Part shown: positions 42,453-51,420 of the stretch, in pieces | Layout: each line of letters opens with the position of its first letter | Position numbering within the stretch: the first letter of the stretch is position 1 | Origin: Apodospora peruviana | Taxonomy: Eukaryota > Ascomycota > Sordariomycetes > Sordariales > Lasiosphaeriaceae | Length of the DNA: 64,000 nt | Reading direction: 5' to 3' | NCBI GenBank assembly: GCA_033439685.1 | Contig: JAUEDM010000002.1 | Location: forward strand, 3,844,001 to 3,908,000 | Made by a program: the position numbers and the translations under genes | The notes under the pieces: model-generated | Seen by the model: the letters and a program-made list of their open reading frames with translations, nothing else | Databases searched by the model: none | Told to the model about the DNA's origin: nothing

Positions 42453-44562
42453 ATGAGCGGGGTTGAGCTTATCGTCGGCACCGTGCTCGCCTCAGTGCCG
42501 ATAGCCCTGGAAGCCTATGACCGCCTCGGGAGGATATTCGAAGTCTTCTCCGTCTTCCGGCAATACCCCAGGGAGGTCCTCATCCTCGAGGCAAAGCTCG
42601 GCGCACAACGAACAATATTTCGGAATACGGCGATCAATCTTCTCACCGCCATCACCAAGGACCGGCTTAAGGTTCAACATGTTGTTAGCCAGCCATCCTT
42701 GCAGGCCGTCTCACAAACCTTGGTCTTGGCTCCCATCTATCGTGATCGACTGGACGCACTCCATGAATCCTTTGTCGCATGTCGACAAACAGCGGACCAA
42801 GTAGAAAGCACTCTGCAGGTCTTGTTCGCTCAATTCGACACATTTCGAACCGAATTGGGCGAGAAGCAAGATGTGATTGAATCCCTTGGCTATCCCCTAT
42901 TGACAACACGCTGACGTAGAAGTCCAGGCCGCGAGCACCTCAGACTGGCTCAAGCATGTCAAAACACGTTTCAAGCTAGGCTTGAACAAACCCCAGATTG
43001 GAAAGGCCATTGAGGAGCTTCGAAATTTTAACCAAGACTTCGGACTAATCGCCGACCAGATCTGCAAGATGCTGGAAGAGACGCTTGACTTCAACGCTAT
43101 GGGTCCCCGCAGATCGGTCAAGAGTCTCAACGCACTGCAACACTATCATCGAATCCGTCTTGCTTCCAAGGCTCTATACACAACTTTGCAGGTGCGCTGG
43201 CTTTGCGAATCTCACCATTGTCACTCGTTCGACATCCGTGTTCTCGACCGTGTCCCGGACAATGTCAAGGGCAAGAGCAAGCCTTTGGCATATAGATACG
43301 TGACTTGCGAGCTCTCCATTACGCACGATGGCTCATCTTATGACTCCAAGGGACCATTACGGCTTGAGATAGAGCAAGCGTGCGATGAGGTGGATGAATC
43401 GCAGTCCTATCCCCAACAGGTCTCAGTCACTAGTGTTGATGACGCGCAGCAGCTCACCACCACTCTTGAGCAGAGCATAGGGCGGTTTGAGCTGACACAG
43501 AGAACGGCGAAGCCAAGCATGACATCAAGGATAGCCAAGCGTTTCAGGGGCTTCCGCGACTCGAACTCGAAGGGCGGAGATCAGCAGGCTTCACCTGCCA
43601 CCACATCGGCAATCCCATCTACCGCCCCCGAGCTACACAAAATCACGCAGTCCCTCGCCGCGTTACAGATCACTAGTCTTCACAGTAACGGACATCCAAC
43701 CAGTAGCTCAGCAGGCAGCTCTGCCGCCACGGACCTCTCCGTCGCCAGCGACTTTTGCAAAGCTTTCCACCTCGCCATGGAGGGCTCCCTGGGCCGGTCC
43801 CTCGTTGGCTCCTGGAAAGACCCGACACACGCAGAATGGTACTGCATCCCTCATGAGCCCCAGACCGAGCCGGGAACCTCACAATCCCTATCCGATATCA
43901 TCCGCTGGGTCGCCGACGACCCTATCATCCGCTCACTCCCGCGCCCAGTTCTGATAGAGCTGGCGGGTAACGTAGCCGAGGGCATCATGCAATTTTACTC
44001 GACGCCGTGGTTGGTCTCAACGAACCTGGGACATAACGTGCGGTATTACAACAGGACCGATCCGTCTAGGGCCGCTGTCCAGCTGAAGGGGCCGTACTTT
44101 ATGGCACGAGTGGAGAGCACGCGGGCGAAGGCGAAAGCAACGCGTCCTGCTATTTCACCAGGACTAGCCTCCGATAGTTCTATAGGCGGGGGTGCTGTTG
44201 ATCTCGCCGAGGCGCGGAACAAACTGCTGTTCAACTTCGGGATCCTCCTGCTCGAGATCGGATACGGACGGCCGTGGCAGCAGCTCAAGCAGAGCGTGGC
44301 GAAGATGCCTATTACGGCTACGGGGCAGCAGAAGTTGTCCGACTATCGAGCTGCAGAAAAGCTCGCTCAGGTCCTTACGAACCAGATGGGACCGAGGTAC
44401 CCCAAGATCGTCAAACAATGCCTGGGCTGTGACTTTGGATTGGGGGAGACGGACTTGGATAACGAGGATTTGCAGCGGCGGTTTCAGGAGGACGTGGTGT
44501 TGGGTCTCCGGCAGATGAGAGATTATATGAGGGAGATGAGCTTGGCTGCTCCAAGCCACTAG
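42453..44562 (+). CDS. HeLo-like / DUF7580 protein
   Basis: Exon 1 is 42453-42872 and exon 2 is 42928-44562. The 55-nt intron has a GTGATT donor, a CGCTGAC branch and a CCAG acceptor, all in phase 0. The product has 684 residues. The N-terminus (MSGVELIVGTVLASVPIALE, then YDRLGRIFE) and the following long helices are typical of fungal HeLo-like prion-inhibition/propagation-type domains, relatives of the HET-S and MLKL executioner bundles. The middle has WLCESHHCHSFDIRVL and FCKAFHLAMEGSLG of the DUF7580 family. The C-terminus has IQ/MQFYSTPWL, RNKLLFNFGILLLEIGYGRPW, and YRAAEKLAQVL...YPKIVKQCLGCDFG. I read this as a distant echo of the kinase C-lobe (F-helix and following), without the catalytic HRD or DFG. 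It is probably involved in incompatibility or cell-death signalling, by family knowledge. Function is not proven. Confidence 0.82.
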
Positions 44563-44795
44563 CAAGTAAGGAAGAGCCCATGATAATACTCCAAGAGGTT
44601 GTTTTAGACGGCGATTATAGAATTTTGCTATTACCGGCCTATTTACTTATTCGTCAAGTCCAAAAAACGAATACATACGCCCCAGACTTAGTCGCTAAAA
44701 GAGAAATAGTTTGGGTTGTCCCCAATGCCATATGTTATCCAGTACTCGCAAGCCCTCTCGCATATATCCTCCCATCACGTTTACATATCATGATT

Positions 44796-45168
44796 TTATC
44801 GTCGTCCGCGAATAGTCCCATTGTTTCGCAGCATTCCAAGCTCTTCACAACTCGTCCCCTTGACCGTGATCACAACCCTGCTGTCGGAATGTTCCTGTAG
44901 TTGCAAGAACAGAATAGGTTAGCTTGAGACTTCTTGTCAGTGATAGAGATCATAGTTACTAACCTTAGAAGACACTTTGTCTGAGGAAACCAAGCGCCCC
45001 AGCTTCTTCTTGGCCTTTCGTTGCAGTTCATCGCGGTAAACGTCACTCACTGGGTGGGGTAAATGTGATTTCGACACCGCGGCTACCAGTTGTCTTGTCG
45101 TGGTAGATGCCGCGGTTGTTGTTGAGGAAGGACTTGAGCTCCTTGGACAGTGAGGCGCGGGACGTCAT
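44796..45168 (-). CDS. small hypothetical protein with a frame break or mini-intron
   Basis: An ATG at 45168 begins MTSRASLSKELKSFLNNNRG, then IYHDKTTG. Downstream, SDVYRDELQRKAKKKLGRLV, then SSDKVSSK, reads well in the next frame and splices cleanly (69-nt intron 44895-44963, GTTAGT...GCTAAC...ACAG) to EHSDSRVVITVKGTSCEELG, then MLRNNGTIRGRR and stop. The first two parts are one base out of register. They can be joined only by a 37-nt intron (GTAGCC...CCCAG) or a 1-nt frameshift. The product would be about 90-100 residues, basic, with no signal peptide. I do not recognise the family. Composition and splice signals suggest a real gene, possibly recently damaged. Confidence 0.42.
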
Positions 45169-46331
45169 TTTGTGATTGCGAAGTTGTTTTTGGCTATTTG
45201 CAATGTATTTAGCAATGGAGAGGTAGTTTTGGTTTGGGCGTTGATGATGTGTATCTGTCTCCGGCGTGTAAAATATTTTCGGTTGATGGTGTAAAGATGT
45301 CTTTGGTTAATGGTGTAAGAGTCTTTTGGTTGATGGTGGAAGATGTTCTTGGTTGATGAAGATTCTGGGACAGAGGGTCTTCCTTATATACTTGAGATCC
45401 GGGTCCAAGGGCGGATGGATTCACTGCTGTTGGGCATTGCGTGTTGCGTGGGTGAATGGAATGTCGGTGACCGGCCAGCAGAACTTGGTGAGCGTGGATG
45501 GTGTTTATTTGGCCAGAGTGAATGTGGTAGTTATTGATCTACATGTCAAAACTCAGTAATACAATATCGGTTAGCTGTCATTCACGCTACGAAGAAGCCA
45601 CAGTACAGCAGTTGGGTTGGTAATTCCATGTACGTAGGGGTCATGGGGAACCCCTGTGTCTTTGTTTACGCTCCCTTTTCGCTATTGCCGTAATTGACCG
45701 TATAGCCTACAAACAAAGAACAGCACTATTGTTCGCAACTCGAATAAAACAATAGGAACAATGTCGGGTTGTTCCGAGGTCACTTACATCAGATATCTTA
45801 CAATCTGATAAGGCTATCCGTCTCTAAAGTTCTCGTACAGTAACAGCTCGAAAGGTCATCCGATCACAGCGGCCATATAAACTTGAGACGAGACCATTCA
45901 CCATCCCAACTTGGACAGCTGTTTGCAAAACAACGTCCCTAGCTAGATCACTTCGAGCCCACGAGTAGCCCGCCCCCACAAATGGAAAGAGTATTTAAAA
46001 AATTGCATCTCGCCCTTCTCGTTTGTTACCTCTCATCAACCACCTCTCACCACCCCAGATTTTACCCATCACAAACAGGTCCCTCGAGTTAAATCTTCCC
46101 ACAACAGCACGAAAAGTTACAAGCACGGTCTGCACATCACGGAGGGTACCTGGAGTAAATTCTTCAAGCCTCGCCAGAAAAACAAACATCCTCAAAAATA
46201 CTCCCGCACCGCACTCTCCGGAGTCTATGCAGAGCAGTAACCGCACGAGAGCGTTGCTTACCACTTCGCATGTACTATCCCACCCCAAGACGAACACCAA
46301 AATAATCACACTGACCCAGGGGGATATAGCC
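45169..46331. other. divergent intergenic region with minisatellite
   Basis: Lies between the small hypothetical gene and the RING gene. It contains about four imperfect 22-25 bp repeats (45277-45366). Several AT-rich TATA-like stretches (around 45872 and 45990) precede the RING gene. The frame upstream of its ATG stays open but is probably leader. Confidence 0.5.
45277..45366. repeat. imperfect 22-25 bp minisatellite, four units
   Basis: A TTTGGTTGATGGTGTAAGA-like unit recurs about four times with small changes (GGTTGATGGTGTAAAGATGT, GGTTAATGGTGTAAGAGTC, GGTTGATGGTGGAAGATGTT, then a shortened copy). It lies in the upstream region of the small hypothetical gene. Confidence 0.75.
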
Positions 46332-47075
46332 ATGTCTCCGATTTCTACCCAACCGCAGGAAGTCCAAGACCAGGACATGACAGGCGCGGCGGAAAACACA
46401 GTTGAGGAGACGTATTGGCCAAATATTGAGCGGTACATAAATCACCCGAACCCCGTCGAAGCTGATCTCCCAAAGCCCGTTGTCAACTGCGCCATCTGCT
46501 CACGAGAGCTCATCGTCCCCGGTCTCCAAGGAGATGTTGAGGACCAGGACGCAGAAAAGTATGACAGCCAAGATGACAGCAACGCGCCCGAGGAGATGCG
46601 CCTTTTGGACAGGTGCCAGCACGTCCTGGGCAACAGCTGCTTCGTAAGATGCCTCCAAGTTGCCGCCGAACAGTTCAAATCGCCGAGGTGCCCATTCTGT
46701 CGGGTAAAGGTTTTTTCTCAGAGCATGAGTCCAGTTCGAGCAGAGACGATAAGAGCCAGAAGGCCCACGACAGGGCAAATGAGACCGGCCGCGAGTCAGA
46801 GCAGAACCGCACCGAGGCACAGACTCAGCCGTCCTCGTATCACGATTTCTCGGACTCCACGGCCGCCCCCTATTCCGCGCCTGCCTGTGAACCGCCGCGC
46901 AGACGTTGAGGAAGAGATGGTCGACGATGATGACGTCCTCCAAACGAGATCGCCTAATCGCCCACCTCCCAATACTCCAGCTGACGACTCCACATCCTCG
47001 ATCAGGTATTCGTTGAGACCTACGCAGGCTGACGACACCAGACGCATAATCGGGTATTCCCTGAGACCTCGTTGA
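46332..47075 (+). CDS. RING-type zinc finger protein, paralogue of the gene at 3259
   Basis: A single exon encodes 247 residues. I start at ATG 46332 (MSPISTQPQEVQDQ) because the paralogue begins at the same point. The longer open frame back to 46023 is probably leader. After an acidic start comes ENTVEETYWPNIERYI, almost identical to the other copy. The RING ligands follow in KPVVNCAICSRELIVPGLQ, DRCQHVLGNSCFVRCLQ and RCPFCRVK, with a 25-residue acidic insert (DVEDQDAEKYDSQDD) between the first and second pairs. The C-terminal half is Arg/Pro rich and ends with two related units (SIRYSLRPTQ, IIGYSLRPR). It is a predicted E3 ligase whose partner is probably bound by the shared N-terminal block. 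Both inferences are untested. Confidence 0.78.
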   Translation: MSPISTQPQEVQDQDMTGAAENTVEETYWPNIERYINHPNPVEADLPKPVVNCAICSRELIVPGLQGDVEDQDAEKYDSQDDSNAPEEMRLLDRCQHVLGNSCFVRCLQVAAEQFKSPRCPFCRVKVFSQSMSPVRAETIRARRPTTGQMRPAASQSRTAPRHRLSRPRITISRTPRPPPIPRLPVNRRADVEEEMVDDDDVLQTRSPNRPPPNTPADDSTSSIRYSLRPTQADDTRRIIGYSLRPR

Positions 47076-49186
47076 TAAGGGGTGCTCGCTGTTACGGTTA
47101 CCGGGTTTGTGTCGTTCTAAGCGACGGATGCAGCTGAATCTATGTGTTGAGCTGATGACGTGGGGCTCCCTTGTGGGCTTTCTTCTGTTCGAGGGATGAA
47201 GACTACCTAGGTCTTCGATATGTGTTATTCTAAGCGAAGGAGGCAGCAAAATCTGTGCGCTGGGCTGATGGCTTGGGCTCTCTCTTGGGCTTCCTTTCGT
47301 TCGAGGGAGGGAAATATACCGGCAGACAGGTGGCTTATGGTTATTGTGAAGGGGTGGGTCTACAAATATCTTAGATATGTATTGTTCCAAGCAAAGGAGA
47401 CAGCTGAATATGTGTGCTAGGGCATTGGTATAGGCCAGATAATGATAATGGGGAATAGATGGCGTCAGCTCTCTTCTGGTTCCTTCTGTTCGAGGGAAGG
47501 AGAGATAGAAGGTTTCAGATCAGTTTAAAGACTACCAAAGTAGGTCTGAGATACCCACGTATAAATAAAAGACATTGTACTATTCTTGTATGTGCCACTT
47601 TTTTGTACGAGTGTGTATGTAAAACGTGGCGAAATGTCCCAGGCTTAGTAGCTTACCTGAATATGCCTTCTTTCTCCTATGTTTGTTTTGTTGAATATAT
47701 CCCGATGAGTTTGCGTATTTAGTGCGTCTGAATAACGGGCATGCTAATTCACGTTTGGAAATGAGCTTTATGATCTAAACTACAACTGACTAGGTGGTGG
47801 CCACGCATTTATAGGCGTGGGCTACTTCCATAGACTTTATATGCCAAGTAGTCCTAGAGCAAAGGTGTGCTTATACGAGCAAATGATTGCCTAAAAGACT
47901 TGTGTTCTGACAGTATAAAATTTTTGCTTCTAGATTTAGCATCCAGCTGAAAGCTTCAGCCATCTGCTCCCACACATTCCATGTTTCCGCGGGCGGCCGC
48001 ATATAGCAAACACACGGCTTCCACGACTACTCCTCGTCAACGGAGTGGCACTGCATGTGACCCAAGTTTTATCTAACCAACGGCAGATAAACGCATGATG
48101 ATAAGGGGCACGAGTGAGATTGACACAAGAAGATCATCAATATAGGAATTCCTCTCAGCTCTGTCCGTCCGCATTACTTACCTTACAACACATGCTAACT
48201 TGAAGTCTCGCTTTTTGTTGCTTTCAGTCCGCTATTTACATGCTGTACTGCCCCATCTGTCTAAGTCTATTCGAAGTGACCTCAGACGTTGCAGCACTAC
48301 CTAGGTAGGCACGAAACGAGGAGTCTTAAGCACCAAAGGTGGCAGAAGTCGTTTTCTTAGTAGCACAAGCAGTAGCCATGGCGCTCTCCTTGCCCTCGGC
48401 ACACCGCCAATAACATGACAACAATCTTTGCTCGAAAGTATGCCTATCCTAGACAGCGGAATACCCATCGTCAGCAGGCTGGTCTCGGAAGGTTTATTAC
48501 AAGCCGCGGTGTTGATGGTTTGACATCCTCGTCGTGCTGCCCAAACGGACATCTTCAAAGTTACCTTGTCTGGAGGTCCATTGATCGAAGCACGCCGTGA
48601 TATTATACAATATCAGGCTGCTCAAGACGATCTCTAAAATCGGTCAAGACTTGGTTGCATTTGGCGGTGCTACGGCTGAAGGTCTAGAACGACACCATCT
48701 GTTTCTATCTCACAGATCAGCCACCCCCCTCCTCCTTCTTCTATCATGGTTTTAGTCACAAACTTCTGGGGTAGGTAACACAACATGATAGAGGCCTGCA
48801 ATCCCACCCTACCCAATATGGGTATTATCAACTCAGCAAGCCACGTTAATGCTGGTGACCAGAAAATGGAGAAATACTCCCACACAAGTCCTATCGCAGG
48901 AGACATTGGCGCCCTGCACGTCTCAGCTAGCCGTAAGCTCACATCACAGCTGAGCGAAGACTCTCCTGTGTGGGAAGATCCCTTGAAAGTGGACGGACTG
49001 GTAGGACGCTGCGAGAAAGGGGCTTATTGTGCCTATATCATAGGGGATTCCTCCCCTTCGTCCCTTGCTTCCATCAATCAGCCTTCACCTTTCCAATTCT
49101 ACCTGTTGACATTCATCACTCTGTAATACAACCCCTCAACCTTTACGTTCTTCCAACCTCTCTCCATTTCTCAAAATAAAAGGGTC
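47076..49186. other. long gene-poor stretch
   Basis: The first part is a triple degenerate tandem repeat (47105-47560). The rest holds no recognisable gene. Open frames are short and motif-free on both strands. Confidence 0.5.
47105..47560. repeat. three degenerate tandem copies, about 110-170 bp each
   Basis: Each copy follows the same order: GTGTxxTTCTAAGCGA-like start, a GAGGCAGC/ATGCAGCTGAAT block, TGTGTGxTGGGCTGATG, GGCTCxCTTxTGGGCTTxC, TTCGTTCGAGGGA, then a GACTACC...ATCTTAGATA tail. They begin near 47109, 47221 and 47379. Divergence increases along the array and the third carries an insertion. The array directly follows the RING gene. Confidence 0.7.
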
Positions 49187-49480
49187 TCCCATCTCGCTGA
49201 TATCGGGCTCGTGTGCTTCATCGCCATCGGCATGACCGATACCTCAGGATGCGAGATGATCGTACAGCCAGGACAGCACGTGGACAAGGGCGAGAAGATG
49301 GGCATCTTCCATTTCGGCGGGTCGAGCGACTGCCTTGTCTTTGGCCTGCAGGCGAAGCTCCTCTGGCCGGGCATTCCCCCGCAGGACTCGCACTTGTGGC
49401 CTAAGAGCTTCAGCGACCCGGACAATATGCCGAACTTCAACGTCTGCAGCCTGCTTGCCACTGGAGGAGAAGGTAAATAA
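49187..49480 (+). pseudogene. phosphatidylserine decarboxylase C-terminal fragment
   Basis: About 95 codons read DIGLVCFIAIGMTDTSGCE, VQPGQHVDKGEKMGIFHFGGS, DCLVFGLQA and a tail ending in GEGK and a stop. This is the end of the fungal phosphatidylserine decarboxylase-like family. It includes the GGSS site where the LGST-type motif is cut to make the pyruvoyl enzyme (alpha/beta processing). Nothing resembling the preceding 250 or more residues lies upstream in any frame, and no acceptor or leader joins it to another gene. It is therefore a 5'-truncated relic, or an insertion-captured exon. The surviving part has no stop or frameshift, suggesting recent truncation. Confidence 0.7.
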
Positions 49481-51420
49481 TAAGGATGGAGACGCGTGCT
49501 CGTAACGGTCACTGCATGCTGGTGGTTGACTTATGTAAGGTTTCTTGTTGACTTTGGTGGTGTCGTTGGTCGTTAACCCCTTTTTGAATCAACAATGACG
49601 ATATTGTTCCCGAGTGGTAAGCCCTTCGCAGGAAAAGAAAGAAAACCCCCCTCTCTCCCCCCCACCCCCTTCATTTCAGTTAAGTCTTTCGTTTTGGTCT
49701 TGTTCGTCTCGTATGATCGGTCATCGTTAGGGTCGCCTAGTTAGGCTCAGGTCAGGTCAAATCGTGTCGTCGTGCCTGAGAATGAATGCTTGCTTCCAAA
49801 GATGCGTCAGTATCGTTGTTTCTCCTTTCTGTCCTGGACCAAACCGTGACTCCCTTTGCTAGAGAAGTGCCTCTCCCCACAAAAGTCCGAGGAGTCATGC
49901 TCGATGAGTGTATGGCGGTTACCTAAAGTCCCGGATGAAAGATTGTGATTAGCGTTGTTTGGAAGGAGTTGTCATCCCGTAAAGCCCGGAGACTTCCTCC
50001 GCCGTGGTTGCCGTAACCTTCTCGGCCCGTGGTTTGCTGTGGGGACCCGCGTCACAGTGGTTCGACGCTGTGGGTCAGCCAGTCAGGCGGCCAAGCTGCA
50101 CAAGGGAGGTCCGCTCCGTCCCCTGTCGCGGTGCCGCCCGCCTTCCTCCGCCACCACATCCCAGCCTCTTTCCTTCTTTTCCCTTCCAAGCCCCCTGTTA
50201 ACCCACTTCCTTTCTGCCAGGCGGTGAATCACAAAAGAAGTGGGACCTCCCATCGCCTATATAAACCTCACTCCCCTCCCCAAATTCTCTCCTTCTTTTC
50301 TTTTCTTCTTCATACTTACCTTGATGGACTGTAGGGAGCTCAAGAATCCTCTACAGTATGACGGAGAGCCTGCATTGCACATCGTGGTGCTAGCCGTCAT
50401 AGATTGTCCTTCGGGGCCGTCTGCATCGTAATTTTTGATGTCAACACTCTTTCCACTCTTTTTCACTGTGATCGCCGCCTTGTGGCGTCATGGAGAAGAA
50501 GCTATTGCCGCCATCTTCCCCGTTGATTTGCTTTGGATGATTTTGCGGTTGTCAAAAACTCCTGTTCACCCAGTGCCTGCTTGCCTTGTGTTTCGCTTTC
50601 GCTCCTCGTACTTCCTTGTCACCGTGAACGCGTCACGGCGGTTTAGATTTGCCTGTGGACGCGTCACCATGCTGACCCACACCCATCACCAGCGGCATCA
50701 CGACTTTGTCCTCAGGAGTAAACCCAGGTAGCGGGCTAGATTCGATCAGGATGCTCATAATCTGATTTATACCTGGATGACTGTTCCTTGTGACCAACTG
50801 TGATTCCAGTCTCGTCGTGTTGGCCTGGCATCTCCCAGCGACCGGGTGGCGGCTTCGGTCTTCTCCCGCCCAAAGCAATCCTGTGCCTCCGGAATGCTTC
50901 ATTCCCGCTACGGACACATGCTGCCAGACCGTGTGGCCATGGAACCCCAACCCTCTGTGCGATTTGGCGCTGAGGACACGCGCACACAAGCAGAGAGGTT
51001 AGTGCCGATTAGTAACCCGACCAGATGGGAATCTGGACCAAATTCACACTCCCAAACGACCACGCCAATTCCCACGAGCCCAAACACCACCCAAATGACA
51101 TCTGCTCTCATGGTCGCATTCGGAAAGGTCTGTTGCAACCAGACGACAACAACTTGGAACATGACAAGATGCTCCATCGATCGTCCTCTTTTTACGCTCC
51201 CAAGAAACGACATTCCCAAGACTCGAAGAAGGCACAAGTCCTAGGGCAGGATATTTTCAATGCATTGTATTGTATTGTCATTATCATTACTCAAAAGCAA
51301 GCTCGCTGCTCGCTAGAATAGAAGCCGCTAATTACATTTCCTTCCCTCCAAAAAAGAAAAAAGAAAACAAGATCCATCTCATCTCATCCAGGTATATAGG
51401 TATCAATCGCAGCCGTCCCG
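49481..51420. other. long gene-poor stretch
   Basis: No confident gene. A core-promoter-like pattern occurs near 50260 (TATATAAAC, then a CT-rich stretch). It is followed by a small frame ATG 50323 to 50431 (MDCRELKNPLQYDGEPALH...), which could be a first exon or a chance ORF. Nothing else is seen. Confidence 0.4.
50261..50266 (+). promoter_or_regulatory. possible orphan core promoter
   Basis: A TATATAAAC element is followed by about 50 nt of almost pure pyrimidine (CTCACTCCCCTCCCC, TTCTTTTCTTTTC) and an ATG at 50323. This is the layout of strongly expressed fungal genes, but no convincing coding sequence follows. It could mark a short or non-coding transcript. Confidence 0.25.

Noticed and set aside
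46023..46331. Upstream open extension of the RING gene
   Set aside because: The paralogue begins at the position equivalent to 46332 and the extension has leader-like composition, so it is treated as 5' UTR.
46500..47390. 296-codon minus-strand frame opposite the RING gene
   Set aside because: It is a shadow: the plus strand has the RING motif and paralogue, while the minus product shows no domain.
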